Of a stretch of 40,528 bases of DNA, positions 20,126 to 29,933 are shown one piece after another (the first letter of the stretch is position 1; each line of letters begins with the position of its first letter). The notes under the pieces were generated by a model. That model worked only from the letters and a program-made list of their open reading frames with translations. It was not told the DNA's origin and ran no database searches. Location of the stretch: positions 1 to 40,528 of IMG/VR virus record IMGVR_UViG_3300006100_000006, one strand, 5' to 3'. Made by a program: the position numbers and the translations under genes. The DNA is from a virus.

Positions 20126-21898
20126 TCAGAGTTTTGGCAACACGTTCAATCGAAACCAATTGGCAAACCGATCCGCGATGTACTGCATGCACCGCTCGGT
20201 CGGGTGGGTTTTGTCGCCGGTAATGTATCGGGTGTTGATATCGCCATCCCCCGCCGTGTAAGCGCCACCAAAACCGGTATTTCCCGTTCCTGAAAGCCAT
20301 CGTCCGCTTGCGTCTGTCGAGATCGGCATGTAGAACAGGTAGGGATCTGTGGTCAGCGGCAGCGCGGCTTTTTCCTCGGTCTCTACGGCAATGTAAGTGG
20401 CGAGGTCGGTGGACAAAATGTTAGGCGTAAAAACACCAGTGACAATGATCGGCACCGACGAGTAAACCGCCCGGATGGCGTTATACAAGGCCTTCATCGC
20501 CGTGCCCGCTTGGCCGTAGACCAACAGCTTGCCACCGTTGGTGTAGGCTGCGTTTCCAGAAACGGGCGTTGTTAGAGCGGCGTCGGAATAAAGCCCGAAT
20601 GTGGTCGAGCTGTAGCCGGTGACTTTCATGTAATAGGTTCCGTTCGCCGCCGTGTTGCCGTTAACCGACGACACCAAAACCTTGTTTCCGTCGGCTCCGT
20701 TATGCGCGATCGTCGTGGTGCAAACGATCGGCGTTGCGTTCGTGGCGTTGCTGATCGTGCGGCCGTTGTCGTTGACGCTGCCCATGACGACAATCACGTC
20801 GGGGGCCTTGTAAGGGACAATGGTCGTCATGCCGCTCGGCACGATAACCGACTGCCCAAAAAGATCTTGGGCCGCTCGACCGCCGTATGTCGGGTTAAGT
20901 TGCGACGGACCGGTCGCCCATAGCCCCGTGCCGCCAACACCCGAGGTCACGCAATCAGACCACCCGAGCCGGTCGGCGGCTTCCTGAGGCCACGTGCGCG
21001 AAACGGTGATGGGAAATCCGCCACCGCCCGCGCAATACGAGTCCCCGAGGAACACAACCCGCACTTGGTCCGAATCTGCAACCGGCCACACGCGGTAGCC
21101 GGTTGCGACGTAAACACCATTAAATTTGGAGCCTAGTGCGAACTCAATCGTGTATTTCCGCACGCGAGCGCCGCCCGTGCTGGAAAAGTCAAGTTTAACG
21201 CCGCCGACACCTGAACCCGATCCGATTTTTTGCGCGCCCGTGGTCAGCGGTACATCGTTGATGTAAATTTTGACCTGCGGGGTCGCGACGGTCGAGATGG
21301 CGACCGCCGGAGCGTCAGACATAAACGACACTTTGCGGAACGTGCCGTTAACGCCCGTCCCGATGTTTCCGACGTTGGACGAGCCAATGTGCGACGAAAT
21401 GCCCAAAGCGCCCTGGAGCGACGACGAATAGACCCAATATTGCGCCGATTGGTAGGTAAACGCGGAATCGTTGGTGCCCGCTACGTATCCGTTGCTGAGC
21501 CCGCTTGGCGTGCTAGTGTAATACGAGAGCGCCGGAATGTCGAACGCGTTACTTGACGGCTGCACCGGGCCAAGATAGACCCATGAGCACGTGTTGTCCG
21601 TGACCGGCTGCGTTGGGTCAGTGCTCGACGGGCCAGAACCCGAAGACGCCGTAGTCCCACCGGACGACGAAAACAGCGCGTACATGTTGCCGCCCGCTTG
21701 AACCACGCTGCCCATATCGCCTGCCGTGTACGTCGTGTTTATTGCCCACGCGGGGGGCTGCGTCAAGGGCGTAACTGTTGCTCGATTGTTCGTGAGCGAA
21801 CGGGCGGCAAGGCGTCGAAGGCGTTCACCGAGCTGGTTAATAAAAAACGGGGCTCCCGCCCCGTAAAGTTCGCCACGACTCAAAGGGGTTGTGCTCAT
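20126..21898 (-). CDS. Tail fibre / receptor-binding protein with SGNH esterase domain
   Basis: A 590-residue protein. The N-terminal part includes a small phage structural module with WAINTTYTAGDM and NMYALFSSSGG. Residues about 280-590 form an SGNH/GDSL hydrolase: block I VVFLGDSYC (Ser287), block III VMGSVNDNG (Asn376), block V DKTHPT (Asp562, His565). A 75-residue insert (about 388-463) resembling a repeated phage beta-domain (NTAANGTYYMKVTG) interrupts it. The enzyme probably removes acetyl groups from the host surface glycan. It is the last late gene, before a terminator; the ATG overlaps the previous stop. Confidence 0.8.
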   Translation of the reverse strand: MSTTPLSRGELYGAGAPFFINQLGERLRRLAARSLTNNRATVTPLTQPPAWAINTTYTAGDMGSVVQAGGNMYALFSSSGGTTASSGSGPSSTDPTQPVTDNTCSWVYLGPVQPSSNAFDIPALSYYTSTPSGLSNGYVAGTNDSAFTYQSAQYWVYSSSLQGALGISSHIGSSNVGNIGTGVNGTFRKVSFMSDAPAVAISTVATPQVKIYINDVPLTTGAQKIGSGSGVGGVKLDFSSTGGARVRKYTIEFALGSKFNGVYVATGYRVWPVADSDQVRVVFLGDSYCAGGGGFPITVSRTWPQEAADRLGWSDCVTSGVGGTGLWATGPSQLNPTYGGRAAQDLFGQSVIVPSGMTTIVPYKAPDVIVVMGSVNDNGRTISNATNATPIVCTTTIAHNGADGNKVLVSSVNGNTAANGTYYMKVTGYSSTTFGLYSDAALTTPVSGNAAYTNGGKLLVYGQAGTAMKALYNAIRAVYSSVPIIVTGVFTPNILSTDLATYIAVETEEKAALPLTTDPYLFYMPISTDASGRWLSGTGNTGFGGAYTAGDGDINTRYITGDKTHPTERCMQYIADRFANWFRLNVLPKL

Positions 21899-22335
21899 CG
21901 CCGCGCCCTCCCGAATTCAGCCTGGGAACCCACGTACAACCGGGTTGGCGTATTGGCCGATGCTCCGTAACCCGCGGCAAATCCCGTGGTAGAAGTCCCC
22001 GCCGAGCCGTCGATCGTGCCGCCAAAATTTACGCTGCACGTGGCGTTAGCGGGCGACGCGCCGACCGTGGCCGAAACGCGAACGCAGACCGCGCCCGTAG
22101 GAAGGCTGGTAATGGCGTTTGTGCCGTCCGGCTTGACTTGGTTAAGGAGTGCCCACGAAATGCCCCACGTGGTCGAGGCGGGGACGGCGACCGAAACCGA
22201 GTCCCAAAGCACACCGGCGGCGTCGGTGACCGGCAACGGATTGCCCGCGCCATCCTCAAACGCAATCAGACACGTCGTTCCCGATCCCGACAAATCGCGG
22301 ATCGTCAGGGCTAATGGATTAAAGTTAAGTTCCAT
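21895..22335 (-). CDS. Putative tail/fibre accessory protein
   Basis: A 146-residue beta-rich protein (MELNFNPLALTIRDLSGSG; TCLIAFEDGAGNPLPV; LPTGAVCVRVSATVG). Such immunoglobulin-like all-beta sequences are common in phage fibres and baseplates. It lies between fibre genes and its stop overlaps the SGNH fibre start (ATGA). No specific family is recognised. Confidence 0.6.
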   Translation of the reverse strand: MELNFNPLALTIRDLSGSGTTCLIAFEDGAGNPLPVTDAAGVLWDSVSVAVPASTTWGISWALLNQVKPDGTNAITSLPTGAVCVRVSATVGASPANATCSVNFGGTIDGSAGTSTTGFAAGYGASANTPTRLYVGSQAEFGRARR

Positions 22336-22338
22336 GCG

Positions 22339-22707
22339 TTAGCTCGATAGGACGGTATCCGCCGTCGCTCGGTAAAAATTGGTGCCATCGCACCAAACAA
22401 AAGCGCCCCGCGCGTTCGCAATGACGATCCCGGTCCCGGTCGCGCCGATCACGTTGATCGCTTGCGATCCGGTGGTTTGGTTGGCGACAAAATGCCATCC
22501 GGCCACCAGCGGCAGGATGAGTTTTCGCTGCGCCGAAAGCGTGCCAATGACTTGAATGATGTGGTTTTGGTAAACCGCCGCCGCCGGGGTGTAGTCGGCG
22601 TCCGACGGGAAAACCGCCGCCCCGATCGGCGAGCCTGGCGCAACGCCGTTTCCGGCCAAAGAATTGATTAGGACGTCTCCGCCCGATACGTAGAGGGTTC
22701 CTGCCAT
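22339..22707 (-). CDS. Putative tail/fibre protein
   Basis: A 122-residue beta-rich protein. It begins MAGTLYVSGGDVLINSLAG and contains AQRKLILPLVAGWHFVANQT and ends GAFVWCDGTNFYRATADTV, a terminal GTNFY motif often seen in phage fibre and spike modules. The start overlaps the previous stop (TAATG), and three bases separate it from the next gene. A small adhesin or fibre-tip role is inferred. Confidence 0.6.
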   Translation of the reverse strand: MAGTLYVSGGDVLINSLAGNGVAPGSPIGAAVFPSDADYTPAAAVYQNHIIQVIGTLSAQRKLILPLVAGWHFVANQTTGSQAINVIGATGTGIVIANARGAFVWCDGTNFYRATADTVLSS

Positions 22708-23501
22708 TAGGGTGTGATCCTTAGCCGTCCGGCCACGGTCAAAGTCGCTCCGGTTTCCACCGTCAGCGAGTCAAACATCAAAAGTTGATGATCCAGAGGC
22801 ACATAGCCCGAATCACCCGATCGAAAATGATCCTTATTGGCGACCACTGGCCCGCCGAGCCGCACGTATTTGCTGCCATCCCAAAGGTAGTTGCCGGCCA
22901 AAGTCTGCGTAATGAAGACCGTGTTGGCGCTCGGCGAGTCGCCCGGCTGCCCGACGTCTGCCGTTGACCGCATTGGGATTGCCCCCGCCAACGAAACCAC
23001 GCCGGACGTGTCGAACGACGTCACTGAACCGCCCGAAGTCACGCAAGACCCAAGAAATACGCCCGTCCCGGCGGTCGGCGTCGTCGAAGGTGGCGCAGTC
23101 GTCGTGGTGTAAGTCAGCGAAACGCTCGGCGTCGAGCTAACCACCTGATATTTCAACCAAAGGTAAACCCGCGCCGTGTTGTTCGGTACCGTGATTGTCC
23201 CGCCGCTGGGCATATCGACAAGTCCGTAGATCATCGCTTGACCGGCGCCGACCGTGACCAAAAGCCCCGACGCCGATAGACCAAAACCCCAAAGCACGCC
23301 AAATCCCGAGCCGTAGGCAGTTGCAATATCGCCGCGCGTGGCGGCATTACCCAATTTCCAAAGAAGCGCTGAACTGTCCGCCGGTAGGACCTGCGGGGTG
23401 TTGGGCGAATTAGGTGTTGGCGACGATGCCGATGGGAGGGTGTAATGGGCGTTTGGCCCGGTCGGAATCGGCAGGTTAGCCGCAAGAAGTGAAATGCTCA
23501 T
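22707..23501 (-). CDS. Putative tail fibre / receptor-binding structural protein
   Basis: A 264-residue Ser/Thr/Pro-rich, beta-forming protein. The middle (FGVLWGFGLSASGLLVTVGAG, then DMPSGGTITVPNNTARVYLW) resembles the collar-like modules of phage receptor-binding proteins. The C-terminus has NYLWDGSKYVRLGG and a small repeat-like end (VETGATLTVAGRLRI). It starts 2 bases after the tail-tip gene. The call rests on composition and position. Confidence 0.6.
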   Translation of the reverse strand: MSISLLAANLPIPTGPNAHYTLPSASSPTPNSPNTPQVLPADSSALLWKLGNAATRGDIATAYGSGFGVLWGFGLSASGLLVTVGAGQAMIYGLVDMPSGGTITVPNNTARVYLWLKYQVVSSTPSVSLTYTTTTAPPSTTPTAGTGVFLGSCVTSGGSVTSFDTSGVVSLAGAIPMRSTADVGQPGDSPSANTVFITQTLAGNYLWDGSKYVRLGGPVVANKDHFRSGDSGYVPLDHQLLMFDSLTVETGATLTVAGRLRITP

Positions 23502-23503
23502 AG

Positions 23504-26500
23504 TTAGCTAAGCCGCCTCCATGTGCGGCCGTTGTCGTCCGAGCGCCAATCCGACGGCCCGGTATCTCCATCAATTTGAGGGGCAAACGTTAGCTCACCC
23601 TGGGCCGAAATCGCGAACGCCACGTTAGACATTCCCCCGTCGGCGATCACCAACGGCGTACCGCTGGTATCCACGAACGTAAACGCCGAGGACCATGCGG
23701 TATCGCCCACGTCGCGGAATTGGCCCATTGCCGAGCCCGGCCCGCTGGTGCCCGAGTCGTAGACAAACCAAACCCGCATTTTCTCGCCGAACGGCCCCGA
23801 TGCGGTGTAAAACGGTCCCGCGTTGCTCACAATTACCCCCTGATCGGCCCACGTTTGGCCGTCGTCGTCGCTGTATAGCCAGCTCACCGTTCGCCCCGAT
23901 CGAACGACATAAAGGTCGTACCGATGGGTCGTCGGGTCGAGCTCAAAGCAACACTGCATCGCGTCGCCGTAGCTCGTGGCTTGGCCGGTGTAAACCCACG
24001 TTGGGCGGCTGCAATCCGATCGATAGAATTGGACGTCCCCGTTCATGACTGTGCCACGGTGATAGCGTCCGTGTTTGTCTTGGACAATCCAGCTTTGCGA
24101 ACCGGAAATAGGCGGCCCGACGTAACCAGCGAACACCCATCCGCGCCACGGCCTTACGCGCGCGTATTCGGCGCCTCTCACCTGAACTAAGTAATTCTCG
24201 GACTCGATGTTAGATACGCGCCCCCGAAAATATTGAACGTTCCAGCCGTTTACCGCATCGGTGGAAGAGGTCGTCAGCACGTTGTGACCGCCGGTCCCAT
24301 CAGGTGCGCCGGTCGGCGCGATCAACGCCACCGATGGGCGCGAGACGATGTACCGGCGCGTCGATCCGGTCATGTAGCCATACTGTCCTAGCCCGCTCCC
24401 GCTCCAATTCGACGGCGAACGCAAGGGTTCCGGGCATAGCGCCATCGGAGGAATGTTGCGGTAGGTGTTGTTGAGTACAAAGACCAGCGAAGGTCCGAGG
24501 GCGTAACCGGTCGTGAGTTGCTCTTGGTTAAACGGATCTTGCCAAAAATGCTTTAGCTGGGACCATTCGATCGTGCCCGAGGTGCCGTAGACAAACAGGC
24601 TCGCCGCGAGGTCGTGGAGGTGAACCGTGGGCTGCTGGGCTTGAAACACGGACAGGTAAAGCGCCATGTAGTCACCCGCCGACGCTTGTCCCGGCCCGAT
24701 GTCCGTGTTTACCAGCGGGGTGTCTAACACCGTCGCGGTGATGGGGTCAAAAAATTGGAGCGGCCCCATCATAAGGCTTGGCCCGTTGGCGATCAGCAAA
24801 ACCTGGTCCCGGGCGTTCAGTTCGAAGACCTTCATGTCCCCGATCGGGGCGGCATTGAGGACCAGCGGCGCGAACGTTACCGGCTGTGTGGTGTCGGTCG
24901 GGACGACCGTTAGCCGGAGCTTTGTCCCTTGACGAGTGTAGATCTTGCCCGTGGTTGCGAGTAGCCACGGATCGCCGCCATAGACCGTGCCGGAATCGTC
25001 GGAAGACGCGACCGATACGTAGGTGTCGGTGATGATGGAACTATCCCCGAACTGCATGGCTGCCGAGATGGACCAATGGTTATCGGTGCCGCTGGGTAGA
25101 CGGTACGTTCCGGCCGAGGTGGCCACTTTGGCGGTCTGGCCGGTCTCCGACACAAGGTCAAGCCGCCACGAGGTGCAATTGGTAAGGCTCCCGGCGATTT
25201 GGACCATCTGCACGATGGCGCAATAGCCAAAAGGGTAGACGTCCCACCGGGAAAGGTCGAACTGCGCCACGTTGGCCCCCGCCGGGATCGTGATCGCGGT
25301 ATCGGTCACCGAACCACCGGTTACCGGGGTGGTGCCGTTCAAAAACGACCATCGAGGAGCGGACGACGCACCTAAAGTAACTGACGGAACCGGGTTTGGC
25401 ACCAGCCAGACCGAACCGTTTGAGCCCCACCAATACGACCCGGTGAACCCGCTCACGGTGTCCATCAGCGCCCCCAACGCCCGTTCCTGAAACGGCGGGA
25501 CGACGTGCTCCGCGCGATGCTGGGTCCGCTCGCCGGATGGGATGATGCTGTCGTCGTAGGTCTGCCGGACGTCGTTAAAATAGCCCGCCGTCCCATCGCC
25601 GTTAACCCACAACTGGACCGATCCTTCAAGTTCCATGGACTGGACCGCGTAGAACGCGGACCAGTGAGCATGGTGCCAGCCGTTGTAGAGTTGAAACGGG
25701 ACGTAAAGGTCCTGCAGATAAGGCAACGTCGCGGGCGGGTTCGGGAAGTGCGGGGAAAACGTGTAATGCGTCGTGTCAGCCGTCGTCCCCGCGCCGCCGT
25801 AGTCGGGATCGGTCGAAGGAATCGCAATCGACCCCGTGTCCACTGTGTCAAGACTCCAAGACGACGGCGGCGAGCCGTCGGAGTTGGGCGGAACCCAAAT
25901 CGTCGCCCCGCCGCCGGTCAACGTTTCTTTGAACCAGTTGTAAGTGTGACTTCCCGGCAAAGTACCGCCCATCAGCGTCGTTTCCGGGGTCACCGCGTTG
26001 TCCCGAACGAGGTGGTATGACGTGCCAAGCGGGCCAAGCAGATTGGTGTACTGCCAATACGGATCGCCGCCGTCGTACATTTGCGTCGCGAGCTGGGCCG
26101 TGTCTTGCCCGTAAAACACAACGGGCGCTTCCGCGTCGGGGGCCAATCGAGTGGTCGATCGCGGATACGAAGGCAACATTGTAAAGTAAAACGTATTGGT
26201 CTCGGTCGTCGCGCTTCGCACGCCGCATAAGTAGTAGGGATGGCCAGAGCTATCGGTACGGTGCGAGGACGTGCCAAATACGCCGTACGTGGTAGCTCGT
26301 CGCGAATGAACCGTAACATCCGGAAGCCAAGTTGTCCCCGTGCCGCCGATGGCCGAATCTGCCCACGAAACCGGCGGCGTGATCCAGTTCGTCCCGTCCA
26401 CCGACGCGCGCCAACCACACAACGCGTTAAACGTGGCGTTGACGTCGTAATACGCGCCATCGGCGAATTTGACCCGCCCGTAATTGGTCGAGGTCACCCC

Positions 26501-27028
26501 CGCGAGACATGAGCCCGTAACGTCAAGCGTGCCATTAAAGATCGGGACGCCGCTCGGCAACAATTCCCCGAGCCCATTGGCCGATGATCCCGCGCCCGCG
26601 AGCGCAAGCAATAACGTGCCGTCCGATTTGTACCAATTCACGGCATCCCATTTAGTGAGGAATTCTTGCGCCGACGTCACCCATATCTCAAAATTAACGA
26701 ACTCTATGTAATGCCACGCGGTGGTAGGAAGGGCGCTTTCCGTGTGGGTGTGGCTGACCGATCCCCATTTGGCCGTGTATGTGATCGTTGGATAACCCGC
26801 AGACCATCCACCGCCGCCAATGTAATCGTCGTTGGCTTGCCCTACCGCATCAAGATTTAATTGGAACTTGGACGTGGTGCCTGCCGCCGAGGAATAAAGC
26901 CCGTTCACCTTTAGGTGAAACGCGACGTTTTTCACGCCGATCAGGTCGGAGTAAAACGACCACGACGCCGCGTCGTATCCGCATCGAACTTGAAGCTTGG
27001 CGTAATGCCGAATTCGCCCGGCAAACAT
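23504..27028 (-). CDS. Large tail-tip protein with C-terminal Asp-box (BNR) repeats
   Basis: A 1174-residue protein, the largest of the phage. The start overlaps the previous stop (TAATG). Most of it is beta-rich without a family I can name. Near the C-terminus two Asp-box-like motifs, SDDDGQTW and SDDNGRTW, appear in a propeller-like region (YDLYVVRSGRTVSWLYSDD and following). Asp-boxes occur in sialidases and many glycan-binding propellers, so the protein may bind or process surface carbohydrate. Its place after the tape measure and hub-like gene fits a tip or baseplate component. No intramolecular peptidase or lysozyme motif is visible. Confidence 0.65.
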   Translation of the reverse strand: MFAGRIRHYAKLQVRCGYDAASWSFYSDLIGVKNVAFHLKVNGLYSSAAGTTSKFQLNLDAVGQANDDYIGGGGWSAGYPTITYTAKWGSVSHTHTESALPTTAWHYIEFVNFEIWVTSAQEFLTKWDAVNWYKSDGTLLLALAGAGSSANGLGELLPSGVPIFNGTLDVTGSCLAGVTSTNYGRVKFADGAYYDVNATFNALCGWRASVDGTNWITPPVSWADSAIGGTGTTWLPDVTVHSRRATTYGVFGTSSHRTDSSGHPYYLCGVRSATTETNTFYFTMLPSYPRSTTRLAPDAEAPVVFYGQDTAQLATQMYDGGDPYWQYTNLLGPLGTSYHLVRDNAVTPETTLMGGTLPGSHTYNWFKETLTGGGATIWVPPNSDGSPPSSWSLDTVDTGSIAIPSTDPDYGGAGTTADTTHYTFSPHFPNPPATLPYLQDLYVPFQLYNGWHHAHWSAFYAVQSMELEGSVQLWVNGDGTAGYFNDVRQTYDDSIIPSGERTQHRAEHVVPPFQERALGALMDTVSGFTGSYWWGSNGSVWLVPNPVPSVTLGASSAPRWSFLNGTTPVTGGSVTDTAITIPAGANVAQFDLSRWDVYPFGYCAIVQMVQIAGSLTNCTSWRLDLVSETGQTAKVATSAGTYRLPSGTDNHWSISAAMQFGDSSIITDTYVSVASSDDSGTVYGGDPWLLATTGKIYTRQGTKLRLTVVPTDTTQPVTFAPLVLNAAPIGDMKVFELNARDQVLLIANGPSLMMGPLQFFDPITATVLDTPLVNTDIGPGQASAGDYMALYLSVFQAQQPTVHLHDLAASLFVYGTSGTIEWSQLKHFWQDPFNQEQLTTGYALGPSLVFVLNNTYRNIPPMALCPEPLRSPSNWSGSGLGQYGYMTGSTRRYIVSRPSVALIAPTGAPDGTGGHNVLTTSSTDAVNGWNVQYFRGRVSNIESENYLVQVRGAEYARVRPWRGWVFAGYVGPPISGSQSWIVQDKHGRYHRGTVMNGDVQFYRSDCSRPTWVYTGQATSYGDAMQCCFELDPTTHRYDLYVVRSGRTVSWLYSDDDGQTWADQGVIVSNAGPFYTASGPFGEKMRVWFVYDSGTSGPGSAMGQFRDVGDTAWSSAFTFVDTSGTPLVIADGGMSNVAFAISAQGELTFAPQIDGDTGPSDWRSDDNGRTWRRLS

Positions 27029-27276
27029 TAGGCAATCACATCCGGACCGCCGACTGCCGAGTATCCGGCCATAAAATAGAACTTCCCAAATGTGCTCGAT
27101 GCCGGGTTAAGATCCTGAACCGCCGGTACCCGAACGTGCGGCAGTTTGAGAATCTCGGCCATGTTGCTCGCGAACTGGTTGTTCCCCGCCTGGTGCCGTA
27201 CGTAATTCTGCACGGTGCCCACCTGCTGGGAAATTTGCCGTTCTTGGGATTTTCTGAGAAGGGTTAAAGCGTCCAT
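27028..27276 (-). CDS. Small tail protein, hypothetical
   Basis: An 82-residue protein starting MDALTLLRKSQERQISQQVG at an ATG overlapping the previous stop (TAATG). The longer open frame upstream is a shadow. The N-terminal half is helical and the C-terminal half carries VRVPAVQDLNPASSTFGKFY. It lies between two very large tail proteins and is translationally coupled to both, which suggests an assembly partner. Not recognised. Confidence 0.6.
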   Translation of the reverse strand: MDALTLLRKSQERQISQQVGTVQNYVRHQAGNNQFASNMAEILKLPHVRVPAVQDLNPASSTFGKFYFMAGYSAVGGPDVIA

Positions 27277-29933
27277 TAGAAAACAATTTCCTGAGCTTCG
27301 TACATGGCGAATTGCTGCGAGTCTTTCTCCGCACACGGATTTTCGGACCGAATGAGGAACGGCGTGCCGTCGATCGTCACCGGATCGTAATAGAGAAACC
27401 CGCGCTTTCGGTTTGAGTCCAATTCGTGCGTAATGAAGGCCTGCGGTGACTTCCAACTCGCCATTGTGAAGCCATGACACGTGAGGTCGTACTCGCGTCT
27501 TGCCGCCCAAGCCAACGCGTTGCCCGCTTCGCCTTCGCTGCCAAACTGCCCGGCGAGAACCGGGTTCATGTAATAAAGCGGGATGAAGCGCCCCAAATAA
27601 TCCGGCGACGTCGGGTCAGCCGTCGGGACGCCGGGGTAAAAGTTGTAGCTTTTGACGTTCACCAGATCCACTGTCGAAAGGGACGCCGGGCCCTGAGGGT
27701 TGACGATGCCCATACATGAGGCATGGACAAAGTTGGCCTCCGGAGCGCGGGGATAACTGCGCAAGGTGCTTTGCCCGTGCTCGTTGAAAATCGGAATCAC
27801 CGGAGCGTCCGACGTGTACGTATGCCCATCGCCGAGCGTCGAAGCCAAAGGGTAGGAAGGCAACGCCGACGGTACGCGCAAACTGCTATCGGTTTGCTGC
27901 GGCCCGGTGGTGACAAACGCCGCCCGGTATGTGTACGGAGCCGTCGGAGGGACAACGAGCCGCCATTTCCCGTACGTGCCGATGTTGTTATCAAACGTCA
28001 GAAACATCCCTAGGTAGGTGCTGATGACGTATTGCAAGTAATCGGCCATGTTTGTCAACGGGTTAAGAGTTGACTTGTCATCCGGGCCTTTGCCAAACAA
28101 CCGAACCGCCGAGTAGGGTAACTCAATCATGTCGTCCCCGAAACCGCAACAGTTCAACACGCCCCGCACGACGTCCGTGACCAAATAGGGGCCATCGGGA
28201 CCATAAAACGTTTGCTGCAATCCGGCGAACGTTTGCTCTTGAAGTCGCTGCCACATCCCCGACGCGCGAACGCTTAGCCGATAAGCAAGCGGACCGGGAT
28301 AAACACGCCCCAAACCGCCGGGATAACGCTCCGACTCAACGCGGTTGACATAGCCCCGAAACAAGACGACTCGCTTTGAAGCGTCGGACGCGTCATATTC
28401 GGTTTCGATGCGGATGGGCATTTGCGACCGGACGCGAAGGGTCGGTAACACGTTGGCAAAGTCCACCGCATCCACCATCGCCATGCTGTGCGACGGGTCT
28501 CGATCCTGTCCGGTGATGCTGTATCCGAGCGCCCCTTTAACCGGCAAATGCAAGCCCGATCCGGTATCAAGTAGTTCGAACGGCGTCGTTGTCGTGATAT
28601 CAAGCAACGCGTCACGGCTGATGCGCCATTGCGTCCAAATGGGCGTTTTGCTGCCGTCGGTCGAAGATGTGAACGAGCCTTTGACGTAATAGGACATCGG
28701 CGGTCCCGACGTGCCCCACGCGGGCGGGTTGTATTGCTTAAAGTTGTCCGCCGAGACCGCCGGCGATAAAACCGCACCCGTTTCCGCGTTGTAAAGATCG
28801 CAGGTGAACGTACTATCGCCGGGTGTTTCGGAGATCCAGTAAAGGGTGAACGGGTTCGCGGGATCAAACAGTCCCGACGGGGTGAACACGTCGTCCTTGA
28901 GCGTGCCCGAGGCGTAGTAATGCGGGGCGCCGATCGACACAATGCACGATCGGATATCCCGGCGGATGTCCACGCGAAGTGGGCAATCAACCGACGCCAC
29001 GCCTTCCGATGACACCGACGGGACCGCGTAACTGTAGGTCTGGGTCTCGATGTCGTGACCCAAAATCGAATTGATCGCGTAGTTGGTCAGCGTTTGAATT
29101 AGGCCAGGAGCTGCGGCCGCACCGCATTGAATTAAGATGCTTCCCACCGGTCCACTGCCGCGAGTGGTGTACGGGCTGCACATGATGCGGATGTTGTGCT
29201 CAAAGCCGAACACGTGCCCGGCGGCCGCATAGCGAAAACTGGATCGGTTGACGAACAACCCAGTGTTGGCATCTTTCTCCAAGAGAAACGCCCGTCCGTC
29301 GCCGCAGAAGTGAACCGCGTATTGGCCCGTGCCTGTTGAATCCTTTGTTTCGCCCGCCGGGCCGGGGAAATAGAACGTGGTGATGCCGTCGGTCGAGTGA
29401 AACGGGGCGGCCAGCGGATTGAAGCTGAACGCAAACGCTCCAAGCGCCTGATACGTGGCGTTGGTGTGGATCACCCGATCCATCGGGTAATTGGCCGTCG
29501 GCAACACCGGCGACGGAAACGCCGTTTGGTCTGCCGTAAGAATCCCGGTGTCCCAATTGCCGCCCGAGACGAACTTTTTGAACCGTGGCGCGCCGGTGGA
29601 TTGAACGCCCGAATCAGGATTAACGTTCGGAGCTTCAGAGTTGGTGAGCGACCGGTAGGAATTGATCTCGGCGATACAATCGCCCACCGTAAGCGCCGAA
29701 GAGTCCAAGTAGGATGTTGCACCTTCCGTGCGTTCCATCATCACGCCCGCGGCGTCGGCATAATGGCGCAAAGTCCACCCGATGCCTTGCCGTTTTTCGA
29801 CGTTGCTTAGCTGGGCCGATGTGCTGCGGGCGAATTCGTTGTACTGCTTTTCGTAAGAGTACGCGGGCTGAACGAGGGCATATTCCGCATCGTCAAAAAC
29901 GACGTGGGTCTTGCGGTTTGGCGTGACATCCAT
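27276..29933 (-). CDS. Large tail protein, baseplate/hub candidate
   Basis: An 885-residue protein starting at the ATG overlapping the tape-measure stop (TAATG); a longer open frame adds only shadow sequence. It begins MDVTPNRKTHVVFDDAEYAL. Its middle is beta-rich (GDSTFTCDLYNAETGAVLSP), and the later part contains RIETEYDASDASKRVVLFRG and a helical LTNMADYLQYVISTYLGMFL. In siphoviruses this place after the tape measure holds distal-tail and hub proteins, so a hub role is likely. I do not see the standard Dit or Tal motifs. Confidence 0.6.
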   Translation of the reverse strand: MDVTPNRKTHVVFDDAEYALVQPAYSYEKQYNEFARSTSAQLSNVEKRQGIGWTLRHYADAAGVMMERTEGATSYLDSSALTVGDCIAEINSYRSLTNSEAPNVNPDSGVQSTGAPRFKKFVSGGNWDTGILTADQTAFPSPVLPTANYPMDRVIHTNATYQALGAFAFSFNPLAAPFHSTDGITTFYFPGPAGETKDSTGTGQYAVHFCGDGRAFLLEKDANTGLFVNRSSFRYAAAGHVFGFEHNIRIMCSPYTTRGSGPVGSILIQCGAAAAPGLIQTLTNYAINSILGHDIETQTYSYAVPSVSSEGVASVDCPLRVDIRRDIRSCIVSIGAPHYYASGTLKDDVFTPSGLFDPANPFTLYWISETPGDSTFTCDLYNAETGAVLSPAVSADNFKQYNPPAWGTSGPPMSYYVKGSFTSSTDGSKTPIWTQWRISRDALLDITTTTPFELLDTGSGLHLPVKGALGYSITGQDRDPSHSMAMVDAVDFANVLPTLRVRSQMPIRIETEYDASDASKRVVLFRGYVNRVESERYPGGLGRVYPGPLAYRLSVRASGMWQRLQEQTFAGLQQTFYGPDGPYLVTDVVRGVLNCCGFGDDMIELPYSAVRLFGKGPDDKSTLNPLTNMADYLQYVISTYLGMFLTFDNNIGTYGKWRLVVPPTAPYTYRAAFVTTGPQQTDSSLRVPSALPSYPLASTLGDGHTYTSDAPVIPIFNEHGQSTLRSYPRAPEANFVHASCMGIVNPQGPASLSTVDLVNVKSYNFYPGVPTADPTSPDYLGRFIPLYYMNPVLAGQFGSEGEAGNALAWAARREYDLTCHGFTMASWKSPQAFITHELDSNRKRGFLYYDPVTIDGTPFLIRSENPCAEKDSQQFAMYEAQEIVF

